Part shown: in pieces, positions 1 through 14,322 of the stretch | Numbering within the stretch: the first letter of the stretch is position 1 | Layout: every line of letters begins with the position of its first letter | Origin: Parvularia atlantis | Lineage: Eukaryota; Opisthokonta; Rotosphaerida | Assembly: GCA_943704415.1 (NCBI GenBank) | Contig: CALSCO010002237.1 | Coordinates: forward strand, 21,056-85,055 | DNA length: 64,000 nucleotides | Direction: 5' to 3' | The notes under the pieces: generated by a model | Told to the model about the DNA's origin: nothing | What the model saw: the letters and a program-made list of their open reading frames with translations, nothing else | The model's database searches: none | Position numbers and translations under genes: made by a program

Positions 1-55
1 GCTCGCGGAGCGCAGCCATGCTTTTCGCGCTCACTGAGATCAGCGAGTACCCAGC

Positions 56-800
56 ATGGCAGCGGCCCTTCGGTGCGAGCGGCGCGGCTCTGTCTCTGGC
101 CGCTCACGCCGCCGCCGCCGCGCGCGTAGACGACCCCTCGCGGCCGCGGCGGCATGGGCAGCGGCACCGCGCGCCGTGGTGGCGCGGAGGCTGGCCACGG
201 CGGCAGCGGCCGGCGAGGGCGACAAGCTCGCGCCCCCCGCACCGCCCGGCAAGGCCGGCGCGGCCAGCCCCAAGATCGAGCAGCTCGTGGGCGACATCGC
301 CAAGCTGACGCTGCTCGAGACGGCCGAGCTCGTGACCGTGCTCAAGCAAAGGCTCAACATCGCCGACGTCCAGATGGCCGCCCCGGTCGCGGCCGCCGCC
401 GCGCCTGCCGCCGGCGCCGGTGTGGGCGCGGCCGCTGCGGTGGGCCCCCCCCTCGTGCGCCGTTCGCGGGCTGAGGGCTGAGCCGCCGCCGCCACCGCAC
501 GCACAGGAGGCCAAGCCCGCGGCCGAGAAGACCGAATTCAAGGTCAAGCTCGAGTCGTTCGACGCGGCGCAGAAGGTTAACCTGATCAAGGCCGTGAAGG
601 AGATCGTCAAGGACCTGAACCTGATCGCCGTGCGCCTGTCTATCCGCGCCCGTGCGACCCGCGAGCTTACACCCGCCGTGCAGGCCAAGAAGTTTGTCGA
701 GGAGGCGCCCAAGGTGCTTAAGGAAAGCGCGTCCAAGGAGGAGGCGCAGAAGATCAAGGCCGACCTCGAAAAGCTCGGCGCCAAGATCACGGTCGAGTGA
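56..800 (+). CDS. MRPL12: Mitochondrial ribosomal protein bL12m (L7/L12)
   Basis: Stalk protein of the mitochondrial large ribosomal subunit, which recruits translation factors. Three exons can be read: 56-454, 507-629 and 684-800, separated by introns of 52 and 54 nt (GTGCGCC...CAG and GTGCGCC...CAG). Joined, the C-terminal half gives the L7/L12 globular domain: KTEFKVKLESFDAAQKVNLI, then KAVKEIVKDLNLIAAKKFVE across the second junction, ending LGAKITVE. The middle Ala/Gly-rich hinge and the N-terminal dimerisation helix (IEQLVGDIAKLTLLETAELV) are also present. The first ~50 residues are rich in Arg and Ala with no acids in the second half, as in a mitochondrial presequence. The ATG at 18 is out of frame, so 56 is the start. 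It converges on the coiled-coil gene, with 98 bp between stops. Family assignment is firm. Confidence 0.93.
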
Positions 801-898
801 GTGCGCCAAGCGACGGCGCGAGGCACAGCCGTGAGCAACGCCGTGGCGCGCGTGGGGCGGAGCAGCGCGCGCGACGCGAAAACAAGTGGCATGGCACA

Positions 899-2116
899 TT
901 ACACTGCGAACGGCAGCGTATGAGCGGCGCAGGGCACGCACGGCATGGCGCAACACGCGCGCGCGCGCACGTTTGTCAAGCACGACCGCGACGGTGCTCA
1001 GCAGGCTGTTGACCGAGTTGACTAGGTCGAGGTTGCGTGCGTTCGAGCGCACGGTCGCGATCGTCGCGCTCAGGTTGTCGGTGACGGCGGCCAGGTCCTG
1101 GTCGCGCGCCACCGTGCGCGCGTCCGCCTCCAGCTGGTCGCGCAGCTCGGCCAGCTGCGACAGGAAGTCGTGCGTGGCCTCGACTTTCTGCGTCGCCGGC
1201 AGTCGTCAGTGCGTGGCAGAGCGCGCGAGGCTGTACGGACGCACCTGCCGCTGCTGCTCGTCCTGCCGATGCGCCTGGCGCAGCTCCTCGAGCTCGGCCT
1301 GGCAGCGCTGTGCAGGTCGCAGGTGCTGTGAGCGCGACCTGCACAGTGCACAGCGCCGAGCAGCGCACCGCGCGGTCCTGTCGCACGCTCAGCAGCTCCT
1401 CGCGCAGCCGGCGCTGCTGCGTCGCCGAGCGCTTGAGCGCGGCTTGCATCAGCCGATGCTCGTCCACGAGCTCGTCCTGCGCCGTCAGCTCAAAGTCGAT
1501 CTCGCGCTCGAACGCGTCCAGCTCCGGCACGCGCTCGTTGGCGTCAGCGAGCACTTGCCTGTGCACACACGCGCGCGCGCGCGCGTGTGAGCCGATGTGC
1601 ACTGCGGACTGCGGTCTGCTTGGGGGCACCGGTACTCGGCAAAGGCGCTGCTGATCGTCGCGAGCAGGACGTCGACCTCGTTGACCGCGCGCTTCTCGCT
1701 GCCAAACTTCTGCACGGCGAGGCGCATGCGTCCGGCGTTGGGTGCAGGCTCGGCAGGTGCTGCTGCTGGTGTTGCTGCTGCTGGAGGCACGATACGGGCC
1801 GGCGAGGGCGACTGCATGCGTGCCGGTGAGGACGTCGCGGGCCCCGCTCGCGCAGGGGCCGCCGGTGCCAGTGCGGGCGACGACGACGCGGCGTCTGTTC
1901 GGCGCCGCTTTGGGCTGGGCGGCGACGGCACGTCGGCAGGCGGCGGCGGCGGCGGCGGCGGCTGCGCGGGAGAGCCGACGATGGCGAAGCTGCGGATCGT
2001 CGCCTGGCGCTGCCTGCGAGCGCGGCGGCGGGCTGAGCGCGAGCGTGCGGGGGGCGGCAGCGGCAGGGCGCAACGGACCCAGTTGGGCGCCGTCTCAGCA
2101 GCGCGCGCGCATCCAT
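899..2116 (-). CDS. Proline-rich, coiled-coil nuclear-type protein
   Basis: Unrecognised. The model starts at the ATG at 2116 (MDARALLRRRPTG), splices into a Pro/Ala/Ser-rich region with a basic KRRR cluster, then MRLAVQKFGSEKRAVNEV and a long heptad-rich part: ELDAFEREIDFELTAQDELV, QAELEELRQAHRQDEQQRQ, ATHDFLSQLAELRDQLEADA. The last exon splices LSTVAVVLDK to a final Leu and TAA at 899-901. Introns have GTGCG or GTGCC donors and CAG acceptors. The pattern EIDF-x4-Q-x-EL and a later DNL...NSVNSLL stretch vaguely recall the C-terminal coiled coil of Nup62/Nsp1, but there are no FG repeats and the spacing differs. A kinetochore or other nuclear coiled-coil protein is equally possible. Only 36 bp separate its ATG from that of the Churchill gene on the other strand. 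Confidence 0.6.
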
Positions 2117-2152
2117 CTTGGCTGTTGCGCAGACCCAGCCAGACAAGACGCA

Positions 2153-2711
2153 ATGTGCCGCACGTGCCTGCGCGAGGTGCAGCCTGACCGGGTGGGCGTG
2201 CGCCCGCGTCCGTTCGCGTAGCGTCGCGCGTGCTGACGGCGGGCGCAGGGCACGACCGTGTACGAGGGCGGCGCGTACTTTCTCAACTTTAAGGTGCGTG
2301 CGGGCGCGCCGATTTGGGCCGATTTGTGACGTGCGGGACGCGCCAAGGGCTGCGCGCAGTGCGGGCACAAGATGGTCAAGAACGTCGACAAGCGCGTCGA
2401 GGAGGGCGACGACGGCGAGGAGACGATCACGCTCGCGCGTGCGTGGGGGGCCGGCGAGCACGCCCGTGCCGATGCGCCGCGCGCAGACACGTGCGAGAGC
2501 TGCGCGCACGTCGTGTGCGAGCACCTGTACACGTTTCGCGTCGAGGACGGATACCAGGTGCGCGCGCGCGCGCTCCATGCGTCTCGCCGCACGCCGACGG
2601 CCGCTTTCGTGCGCGCAGGAGTTCAACATGACATGCGATCTGTGCGGGACGGGCGAGGACACGGCCAGCGTCGCCCCGACCGACTCGCGCAAGGTCACGC
2701 AGGTGTTCTGA
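2153..2711 (+). CDS. CHURC1: Churchill zinc-binding protein
   Basis: Small protein of the Churchill family, zinc-binding and linked to transcriptional control in animals. Five exons: 2153-2191, 2249-2293, 2348-2438, 2487-2557, 2619-2711, giving 112 residues, the same length as human CHURC1. Every junction restores the family pattern: [28 protein letters not shown], a Gly/Glu loop, [47 protein letters not shown], ending KVTQVF. The CxxC pairs that bind zinc are all kept (CRTC, CAQC, CESC, CDLC), as is the CEH histidine. The third intron ends in AAG and the others in CAG. Assignment is very strong. The cellular role in a protist is unknown. Confidence 0.95.
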
Positions 2712-2718
2712 CCGCCGG

Positions 2719-2769
<51 letters not shown>

Positions 2770-2784
2770 AGAAAAAAAAAAGAA
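2719..2784. repeat. (CA)n microsatellite followed by an A-rich run
   Basis: About 22 CA units (roughly 2721-2764) run into AAACAAGAAAAAAAAAAG. It fills most of the 82 bp between the convergent stops of CHURC1 and LIG1, so it probably lies in both 3' untranslated regions. Confidence 0.95.
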
Positions 2785-2793
2785 CGAGCGTGC

Positions 2794-5700
2794 TCAGTAG
2801 TCGTCGTCGTCCTCGCCGGGCCCGGCCGACTTGGGCGCGTTGATGTTCTGCCGCCGGAACATGTCGGCGATCTGCACGGCGGTGGTCGCGTTCTCGGGCG
2901 TCTTGTCCTCGCGCACGCGGATGAAGCGCGGGAAGCGTAGCGAGATGCCCTTGCTCGGGTCGACCTGCCGGGCGCATGAGGCGCGGTGCCGCGCGCGGGG
3001 GACTGCACGACACGCACCAGGCCGAGCGCGGCGCGGTGCACGGGCGAGATTGACAGGTCGGCCGCCTTGACCTCCCACACCTGCGACGGCTCGAACCACA
3101 CGTCCGCGGCCACGCTGTCGCCGTACTTGTAGTACGACCGCGCCGTCAGCACGACCTTCTCCTTGAGCAGGGCAAAGTGCTGCTCGAGGTCGGCCTCGGA
3201 GAACCCCGTGCCGATCTGCGTCGACGTGAGCGTCTCCGAACGCACAGACAGCACAGCACTTGCGCGCACCTTGCAGACCGACTGGTACTCCTCGTTCTCC
3301 TCGTCGTAGCACGCCAGCAGATACCCGCCGTACACGCCCGTGCGCTTGCCGCGCCCGTAGTACGCGCCAATGACGACGAGGTCGACGCTGGCACCCGCGC
3401 GCGTCAGCCGCCCTGCCAGACTGGCCGGTCGCCCGCGCGCGCACCTGTCACCCATCGACCCCAGGTAGTCCTTCTTGACCTTGAGCCAGTTGCGTGAGCG
3501 CTTGGAGGGCTCGTACGTCGCCTCCTTGTCGAGCGTCTTGACCATGAGTCCCTCGCAGTTGCCTGTGCGACGCTCCCAAGCTCAGCGCGCGGCTGGCCGA
3601 CATGTGCATGCAGGCGCAGGCGCGGGCGCACCCTTAATCGAGTCGTCGAGCACGGTCTGGATCTCGTCGACCGTGGACGCATCGGCGTAGCGCGCAAAGT
3701 GGAACTGCCCCTCGATCTGTGCGCGGCCGCGTCGGGAGCCGTGCGCGTGCACCAGCGCGCACGCGCACGCACCTCCTGGAAGTGCTCGTGCAGGAGCTGG
3801 CGCCGCGTCCGCAGCGGCTCGCGGATGAGCGGTCGCCCGTTGAGGAAGAGCAGATCAAACGCAAACAGGCAGACCTGCACCTTCACGTCCTCCGAGTTGA
3901 CGTCCTGCGCGGGCGTCAGCGCGACGGAGGCAGGCGACATCGCGCTCGTCGGCCGCACCTTGCGCTTGCGCGTGCTCAGCACCTGGAACGGCAGGATGTG
4001 CTTCTCGACGCGGTCCCAGGCCACAGCCTCGCAGTCGAGGATGAACGAGCGCACGTCGTCCTTGGGCGCCTGGGCGCGAGCGGGCTGTCAGCCGCGCCGA
4101 GCGTGCACAGAGCGCACAAGCCCGTGCCTTGCCCAGCCGCTCGACGAGGTCCGGGTACTTGAGCGTCAGGTTCTCGAGGTTGCGGCTGTAGATGAGCACG
4201 CGGCCGTCGTCCATCTTGTGGATCTGCGGGCGCCTGCGCGTCAGCCTGCCGTGTGCCCACCGTCCCACGTAGCGTGTTTTTTTTTTTGCCTGGTTGCGCT
4301 CGCCGTCGTACTTGTACTCGCACGTGAACTCGAGGTGCTCAAACCGGTCGAGCACCTCCGACAGGCTCTTGGTCGGGTGCGCGAGCATGGGCTTGACAGG
4401 GATGCCTGCACGGCGCGGCGCGTTGGCCCGGCGACAATCAGCACGACGGCACGCGCGCACCGGGCGTGAGGTGGCACAGCGACGGCAGCTCCTCGAGCCC
4501 GTTCGGCAGCAGCAGCGCCGGCACCAGTTTGTCGTAGTTGGGCAGTTCGCTGCGCCGGGGCGCTGAGCTGCAGCGGCGTGCGTGCGGCAGACGGAGCGCG
4601 CACCTGTACACCTGCTTGACCGTCTGCACCGCCTCCTGCACGCGCGCGCCCAGCTTCTCGTTCTTCTCGAGCGTGACTGCCTGCGACGGCATGTACTTTT
4701 TGCTAATGGTGCAGGCCTGCGCAAGTCGCATCGCTAAGCCTGCGCGCATGCGCAAAAGACAAGGCCACGCGCCTGGGCGAGGGCCACAAGCACCGACTGC
4801 TCCGCCAGGCCGATGCGCATCTTGCCCTCGAGTGACCTGCGGCGCGCGCACGGGTGAGGCGTGCGTCTCGGCCGCAGCCCGCACGAGCGCGCACCGGATC
4901 AGGTACTTGGGCTCGTTGCCACGGCACGCGACGAGCAGCGTCTGCCGCAACGGCGTGAGCTGTGCGCAACCAACACACACCGAGCGCGCACCTGGATCTT
5001 CTCGACCTTCTTCTGCATCGACTGGCTACCCGAGATGAGCGCGATCTCCTTCAACGTCCTGTACACCTGGCGCACGGACAGCTTGGCTGGCGCAAACATC
5101 GTCTTCTGGTTTGAGCGTGACGACTGGCGCAGGCTCACGGGGTTCATCGCCGGGCACCGCACGCTCGCGGGTACGCACCTGCGCGATCTCGCCGAGGTCG
5201 CCCACGCTCTCGTAGTCGGTCTTGATGCACTGGAGTGTGCGCCCGGTCGCGTTCGAGATGGCCTTCATCAGCAGCGACTCGCCGATGCCGAGCTCGATGC
5301 CCTCGTACTCTGGTGCGAGCTGCGGGTGCGCAGTCGTCATGAGCGAGTGGCAGCGCACGCCGCACGCCGCACGTCACGTACCCGGTTCACGCACAGGTAC
5401 ACGGTCGGCAGCAGGTCCTCGGGCGTGCGGTCGATGACGAGCCGAAAGAAGTCACTCAGGATCTCGACGATCTTGAGCCTGTGCGCGCGGCTGAGCAGCA
5501 GCAGGTGCACGCCCGCTGCGCTGCGCACCGCTTCGTCGTGCCCTCGATCGCCTCGAACGTCTTGGCCAGCGCCTCGTACGGCACCCTGCGCGCCGCGAGC
5601 GTCGTCAGCGTCGACGTCAAATGCAGGCCAACGCGCACTTGTCGCCCTTGGCCCAGGCGGCATCGCCGGGCGCGGCAGCAGCTGGTGCCCCCGCGGCGTC

Positions 5701-6204
5701 TGCGTTGGCATCGGCATCGGCCGCGTCCCCGGCAGCAGACGGCGCGGTGTCGTCCTCGGCGGTGGGCGGCGCGGAGACGACGGCCTTCGCGGGCGACCAG
5801 CGGATCGGCCCCTTGCCCGCGGCGGGCTTCGCCGGCGAAGCCTCGGGCTCGGGCTCCTCCGTGTCGGACGAGACGACGGCCTTGCGCACACGCTTGCGTG
5901 GCCGCACGTCGTCTGCGCGCCGTGTGAGCGCCACGGTGAACGAGCGCGTCGAGGTGCGCGCCGCACCGTCCTCGTCGTCGTCGTCGTCGCCGTCGTCCTT
6001 GGCCGTCACGGCGGCCACGGCCGGTGGCGCGGCCGTGGCCGCAGCGGGAGGCGCGGCGACGGCCTTGGGCTTGCCGAAGAAGGCGCTGCACGTCGTCTCG
6101 CCGTCAGACCGCTGCAGCGCCCCGCGGGCCGCGCGCACGCCGTACGCGAGCGTCTGCTGCTTCTTGCTGCTGCTGTTGCTAACGGCGGCGGTGGCGGTGG
6201 CCAT
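2794..6204 (-). CDS. LIG1: ATP-dependent DNA ligase I
   Basis: Seals nicks in DNA during replication and repair in the nucleus. About 17 exons. The N-terminus (ATG at 6204) holds a PCNA-binding box, QQTLAAFF, that appears only when the first intron (6086-6145, GTACGG...CAG) is removed, followed by a disordered acidic/Ala-Pro region. The DNA-binding domain reads [20 protein letters not shown] and so on. The adenylation motif is CEYKYDGER, with the catalytic Lys codon at 4311-4313. Later motifs include [51 protein letters not shown], and near the C-terminus [19 protein letters not shown]; the protein ends GEDDDDY. At least two introns start with GC (for example at 4289, where GC runs into eleven As). 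All domains of a eukaryotic LIG1 are intact. Confidence 0.96.
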
Positions 6205-6350
6205 GGCGGGCGGTGCGGTGCGTGGCGCGGCGACGACGGCGAGGCGGGGCAAGGCAGACGCAGCACGACGCATGCGCGACCGTGAACCGAAATCGCGCGC
6301 CAAAAGCAAGACACACACAGCACGTCTCACTCAGTACGCTCGCTGTGTGC

Positions 6351-7034
6351 TCACGCCTGCGGACCCCTGTGTGCGCGTGTGCGTGTGTCGCGGTGAGTGC
6401 GATCAGCGCTATGCGGGCACGGGCGTGGTCGCACGCACTCGCCGCCGGGGATGAGCTGCGCGGCGGCCCGATGTCAGTGGCCCGTCCGCGCACCCGCACC
6501 GAGCGCAGCGCACCATGCAGATCTGATTGCCGTTGAGCAGGATCTGCTCGAGCCGCGTGACCTTGCGCCCGGCCGACGTCGTCTCGCTGCGCGTCATGCG
6601 ACGGGCGTCAGCGGTCGATCGGGGCGCAACCGGACGACGCACTACTCGACCACGTCCTCCAGCACCATGTCTGCGGCGCGCGCACCGCGGCCGTCAGCAA
6701 CGAGCACGGCGCACGCGCGCACCAGCCCGCGGGGCACGTACTGACATACTCGTCGAAGCCGAGCAGTGTCCCGACGATCTCCTTCTCGGACTTCATCACG
6801 ATCCTGCGCGCCCGCACACGCCCCACCCGCATCCCCGCCGCCAATCAGTCCGCCACGCCCCACGGCGCACGCGGCATCGCCCCCTCGGTGGGCCCGCACC
6901 AGATGCGCGACCCGATGCACTTGTCGACGAGCTCTGCGTCGCGCGGGGCGCGGGGCGTCAGAGCACATCGCGAGCACGCGACTGCGCCGCGCACCGAGCG
7001 GGAGCAGCGCCGCGGGTGCGGCCTTCGTTGCCAT
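6351..7034 (-). CDS. LSM5: U6 snRNA-associated Sm-like protein LSm5
   Basis: Subunit of the LSm1-7/LSm2-8 rings that bind mRNA decay intermediates and U6 snRNA. Seven exons, read on the minus strand: 6995-7034, 6900-6933, 6742-6803, 6643-6670, 6514-6586, 6439-6455, 6351-6366. They encode 89 residues: MATKAAPAALLPLELVDK, then CIGSRIWIVMKSEKEIVGTL, LGFDEYVNMVLEDVVEYE, RLEQILLNGNQICMLIPGGE, GPQA. Both Sm motifs are present, with the typical LNGN...IPGGEG end. Exons of 16 and 17 nt and introns of 56-96 nt make this one of the most fragmented small genes here. Its 5' end faces the METTL26-like gene across a GGCGA repeat. Confidence 0.96.
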
Positions 7035-7069
7035 GCGTGTGCTCGCGGGTGCGGGCGCTGGGTGTACTG

Positions 7070-7108
7070 CGAGGCGAGGCGAGGCGAGGCGAGGCGAGGC
7101 GAGGCGAG
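7070..7108. repeat. GGCGA pentanucleotide tandem repeat
   Basis: About eight copies of GAGGC/GGCGA lie between the divergent starts of LSM5 (7034, minus) and the METTL26-like gene (7168, plus), i.e. in the presumed shared promoter. Confidence 0.9.
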
Positions 7109-7167
7109 AGCGCATCAGCCTCCGCCACCATCACCAGCGCGTGGCACTCACATCACGCAAAGTCGCC

Positions 7168-8042
7168 ATGTCCGCCATCCCCTACATGGAGCCCGGTGGC
7201 GCGGTCTCGCCCGCGTCGCACAAGCTGTACTACGCCGTGGCCGAGCGCAACGGGCCCGTCATCCTCGAGCGCCTGCGCGAGCTGCTGCCAGAGCCCGTGG
7301 CCGGCGTACGCGCCTGTGCATCGTTGTCGAGTGCACGCACTCACGTTGGGCGCAGACGCTCGACGTGCTCGAGATTGGCTCCGGGTCGGGGCAGCACGTG
7401 ACGATGTTTGCGCGCGGCCTGCCGCACACGCGCTGGCAGCCGACGGACGTGGAGGACGTGGCGCTGGCGAGGCACGTGTGGATCGATCACCCGCACGCGC
7501 TGCTGACCGTTCGCGGCAGCGTCCGCGAGTACGTGCGCGAGGCCGGGCTGGAGGCGCGCGTGCACGAGCCGCTGCTCCTTGACGGCGCGCGCGACTTTGC
7601 CGAGCAGCTGGGTGGGCGCCAGTTTGACGCGATGCTCGCGGTCAACGTCGTGCACATCGTCCCGTGGGAGGTCGCGGTGGGTCTGATCCGGGTGCGCGGC
7701 CCCGCTGCCTCGGGGTGGGCTGGGTGCTGACGTGCTCGCAGGGCGCGGCCAACGTGCTCCGCCCGGGCGGCTTGCTGCTGTTCTACGGCAGCTTTGCGCG
7801 CGACGGCGTGCTCGAGCCCGAGAGCAACGTCAAGTTCGACGCAGACCTGCGGCAGCGGTGCGTACCCAATCGTGCGCGGCGCGCGTCGGCTGAGCAGCCG
7901 CGGGCGCAGCAACCCGGCGTGGGGCGTGCGTGACACGCGCGACCTCGCCGCCGAGGCGACGCGCCACGGCCTCGAGATGAGCGCCGTGCACGCGATGCCC
8001 AACAACAACTTTGTGGTGCAGATCGTGCAGCGCAGGTCGTGA
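7168..8042 (+). CDS. METTL26: DUF938 / METTL26-like SAM methyltransferase
   Basis: Predicted class I S-adenosylmethionine-depend­ent methyltransferase of the DUF938 family (animal METTL26/C16orf13); the substrate is not known to me. Exons 7168-7305, 7356-7691, 7742-7857, 7910-8042. Recognisable parts: KLYYAVAERNGPVILERL at the N-terminus, the SAM-binding loop VLEIGSGSGQHVTMFA, WQPTDVEDVALARH, the strand DAMLAVNVVHIVPWEV, VLRPGGLLLFYGSF, and NPAWGVRDTRDLAAEA across the last junction, with MPNNNFVVQIVQRRS at the end. Length and motif order match the family throughout. Introns are 50-52 nt with GTACG or GTGCG donors. Confidence 0.93.
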
Positions 8043-8160
8043 GCGTGTCAGCATGGGTCGCACAGCGAACCGGCGCAGCCGCCAAAAAAGGGGTCGAGCA
8101 CACGGAATGGAGGAGTGGTTGGGAACGAGGTCATACAAGAGCAGCCCTGGCCGGCGCCGC

Positions 8161-12198
<4,038 letters not shown>

Positions 12199-12205
12199 GC
12201 CGTGT

Positions 12206-14027
12206 TCAGTCACTGGCCTCGCGCACAAACAAGTACACACCGGGGCTTGTGGCCATCTGCTCCTCGAGCCGCAGCCCCGTCCGCTGCATCACGGCCCGCG
12301 CGCCGTTCGTCGTCACGCTCGTGCTCCACAGCCGCAGCGCCTGCAGCTCCCGCAGCTCGCCGATGTGCGCGAGGGCCGCGTCGGCTGCGTCAGCGAAGGC
12401 GTCAGCACGGTGCAGCAAGGTCACGCGGCGCAACTGATGTCACGGTGGCCGAGGTCGACCGACCGCAGCGTGTGCGGGAGCGACGTGCCGCTGCAGAGCA
12501 GCAGCACGCCCTGGTTGTCGATGCCGCGACACCCCGTGACTGCGCGCGCCAGTGCACTCAGGGCGGCCCGCGCGACATGCGGTATGCGGGCCACGCACAC
12601 TTGAGCACCGACAGGCGCGGCAAGTTGTCGAGCGCGGCGAGGAAGAGCGTCGTGACGGCCGTGTAGCTGAAGAACAGCGACTCGAGCTGCTGCAGCGCCG
12701 GCAGGACGTCGGTGGCTGCCCGTGCGTGTGAGCGAACGCTGCGCACGGGCTCAAGGGCGCTCGCACCAAAACTGTCCGTGACGCGCGTCTTCGAAAGGTC
12801 GAGGTAGCGCTGCAAGGCGTGCGCGCGCGTCAGGTGCGACAGCCGCAGGCACGAGCGCACCAGCTTTGTGAGCGACGCCAGCGCCGCCGCGCCGTAGTCG
12901 GTCAGCTCGGTCGCCGTGAACAAGTTGAGGTGCGTAAGCTCGGTCAGGCGCGCGAGGTGCAGCGCTTGCTGCAGCGTGCGTGTGAGCGCCAGGGTGCGTG
13001 GCCGGGCGGTGCACACCGTCGACGTGAAGCCGGCCGAGATGGACAGGTCCAGTCGCGTCAGCCGCGGCAGGCCCTCGAGGAACGCAAAGTCCGTCAGCGC
13101 GTGGTTGAACGACAGATCGAGGTGCTCAAGCGACCCGCCGAGGCTCTGCAGCGCAGCGCCGGCCGCGTTGTCGATGCGCACGCTCGCCAGCTGCAGCGAG
13201 GTGAACGCGCGCGGCCGGCCGCCGTCGTCGTCGAGCGGAGCCGGCTCGTCGTCTTCCGCGCTCTTCTCCGCCGGCAGCAGCGGTGGCGGCGGCGGTGCAG
13301 GCGGTGCGTGGGTCGCGGCGGCCTCGTACTCCTCCTCAGTGAGCATCGCCAGAATGCGCGACAGCGCCGTCGGGACCTCGGGCAGCGCCGGCGGCCGGCC
13401 GAGGAGCAACCTGCAAACGCCGTGGGTTGTCACGGCCGTGCCTGAGAGGCTCACGTCGGCGAGGTGCGGCGCAGCGCGGAGCATCGCCGCGGTGGCGTCG
13501 CCGACGCGCGTGCCGCTGAGGTAGACGAGGTGCAAGTTCGGGCAGCGCGCAAGCGGGGCCACGCCGCAGTCGCTAATGAGCTTGCACCGGTCGAGCATGC
13601 AGGCGCGCAGCGTGCGGCGCACGTGGCGCAGAATCGCCGCGACGTCGTCATCCTTGACCAGGTACACGTGCGACAGGTCGAGGTGCGTCAGCTGCGCGAA
13701 CGCCGGCGGCCGCAGCACATCGATCCACGCGCCGACGTCGCCGGTGTAGGCCACGCACAGCGCCGACGCCGCCGATCCGCGCAGGCGCTGCAGCACCGCG
13801 CGCGTGAGGCACCCGCGCCGGTGGCAGTGCGCGAGCAGCAGATCGGCGACCTCGACCGGCACAGTGCTGAGCCGCGCGGCGGTGGCGGGCGGCACGGCGT
13901 CGTCGCGCAGCATCCGCTCGAGCACACGCAGGCAGCACGCCGCGAGCGTTCGCGGCGCCACCGCGCGCCCCGGCGCCGTCCCGCCCTCGCCGAGGCCGAG
14001 TGGGTGCGATCGCTGGCTCGCCGCCAT
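12206..14027 (-). CDS. Leucine-rich repeat protein, possibly a ubiquitin-ligase adaptor
   Basis: ATG at 14027 (MAASQRSHPLGLGEGG). About 5 exons. The N-terminal ~100 residues contain PVEVADLLLAHCHRRGCLTR, reminiscent of the F-box/VHL-box-like start of ZYG11 and other LRR adaptors, but this is weak. It then has at least nine LRR units, e.g. LTHLDLSHVYLVKDDDVAAI, LVYLSGTRVGDATAAML, LADVSLSGTAVTTHGVC, LEHLDLSFNHALTDFAFLEG, LTRLDLS, LTHLNLFTATELTDYGAAAL, YLDLSKTRVTDS, ending LQALRLWSTSVTTNGARAVM and a short tail. A Pro/acidic insert (about 13200-13320) interrupts the repeats. LRRs are cysteine-free and of the AMN1/ZYG11-like type. The partner is unknown. Confidence 0.8.
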
Positions 14028-14322
14028 GCACTTGTCGTGATGAGATCGGCTGTCAGACTTCCCGACGTTCCAAGAAGCGGCTGCGACGCGCGGGCTGCGT
14101 GCGCGCTGCGCGCCGGGCGGAGGAGGGCGGTTGCGGTGGGCGACACGGACTGGCCGCAGTGAGGGGCGGTGGCAGTGGCACGTGCGCGGCCACGAGCGCT
14201 GTGGGGGTGGCCGTTCCCACAGCCCGCCCGGCGTCACGCCTTCGTCAAGCGCGCGCACCAGCAACGGGCACTTATTGAGCACCCCCGCTCCGCGCCAGGT
14301 GCAGGCGCCGCTAGCCGGCCGC

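Noticed and set aside
18-308. ATG at 18 as the start of the first gene
   Set aside because: The frame gives an Arg/Pro-rich product unrelated to L7/L12; the ATG at 56 is in frame with the conserved exons.
2700-2790. CRISPR-like or mobile-element ends at simple repeats
   Set aside because: All tandem arrays seen are microsatellites or short in-frame duplications. No spacers, terminal inverted repeats, transposase or reverse transcriptase sequence was found.
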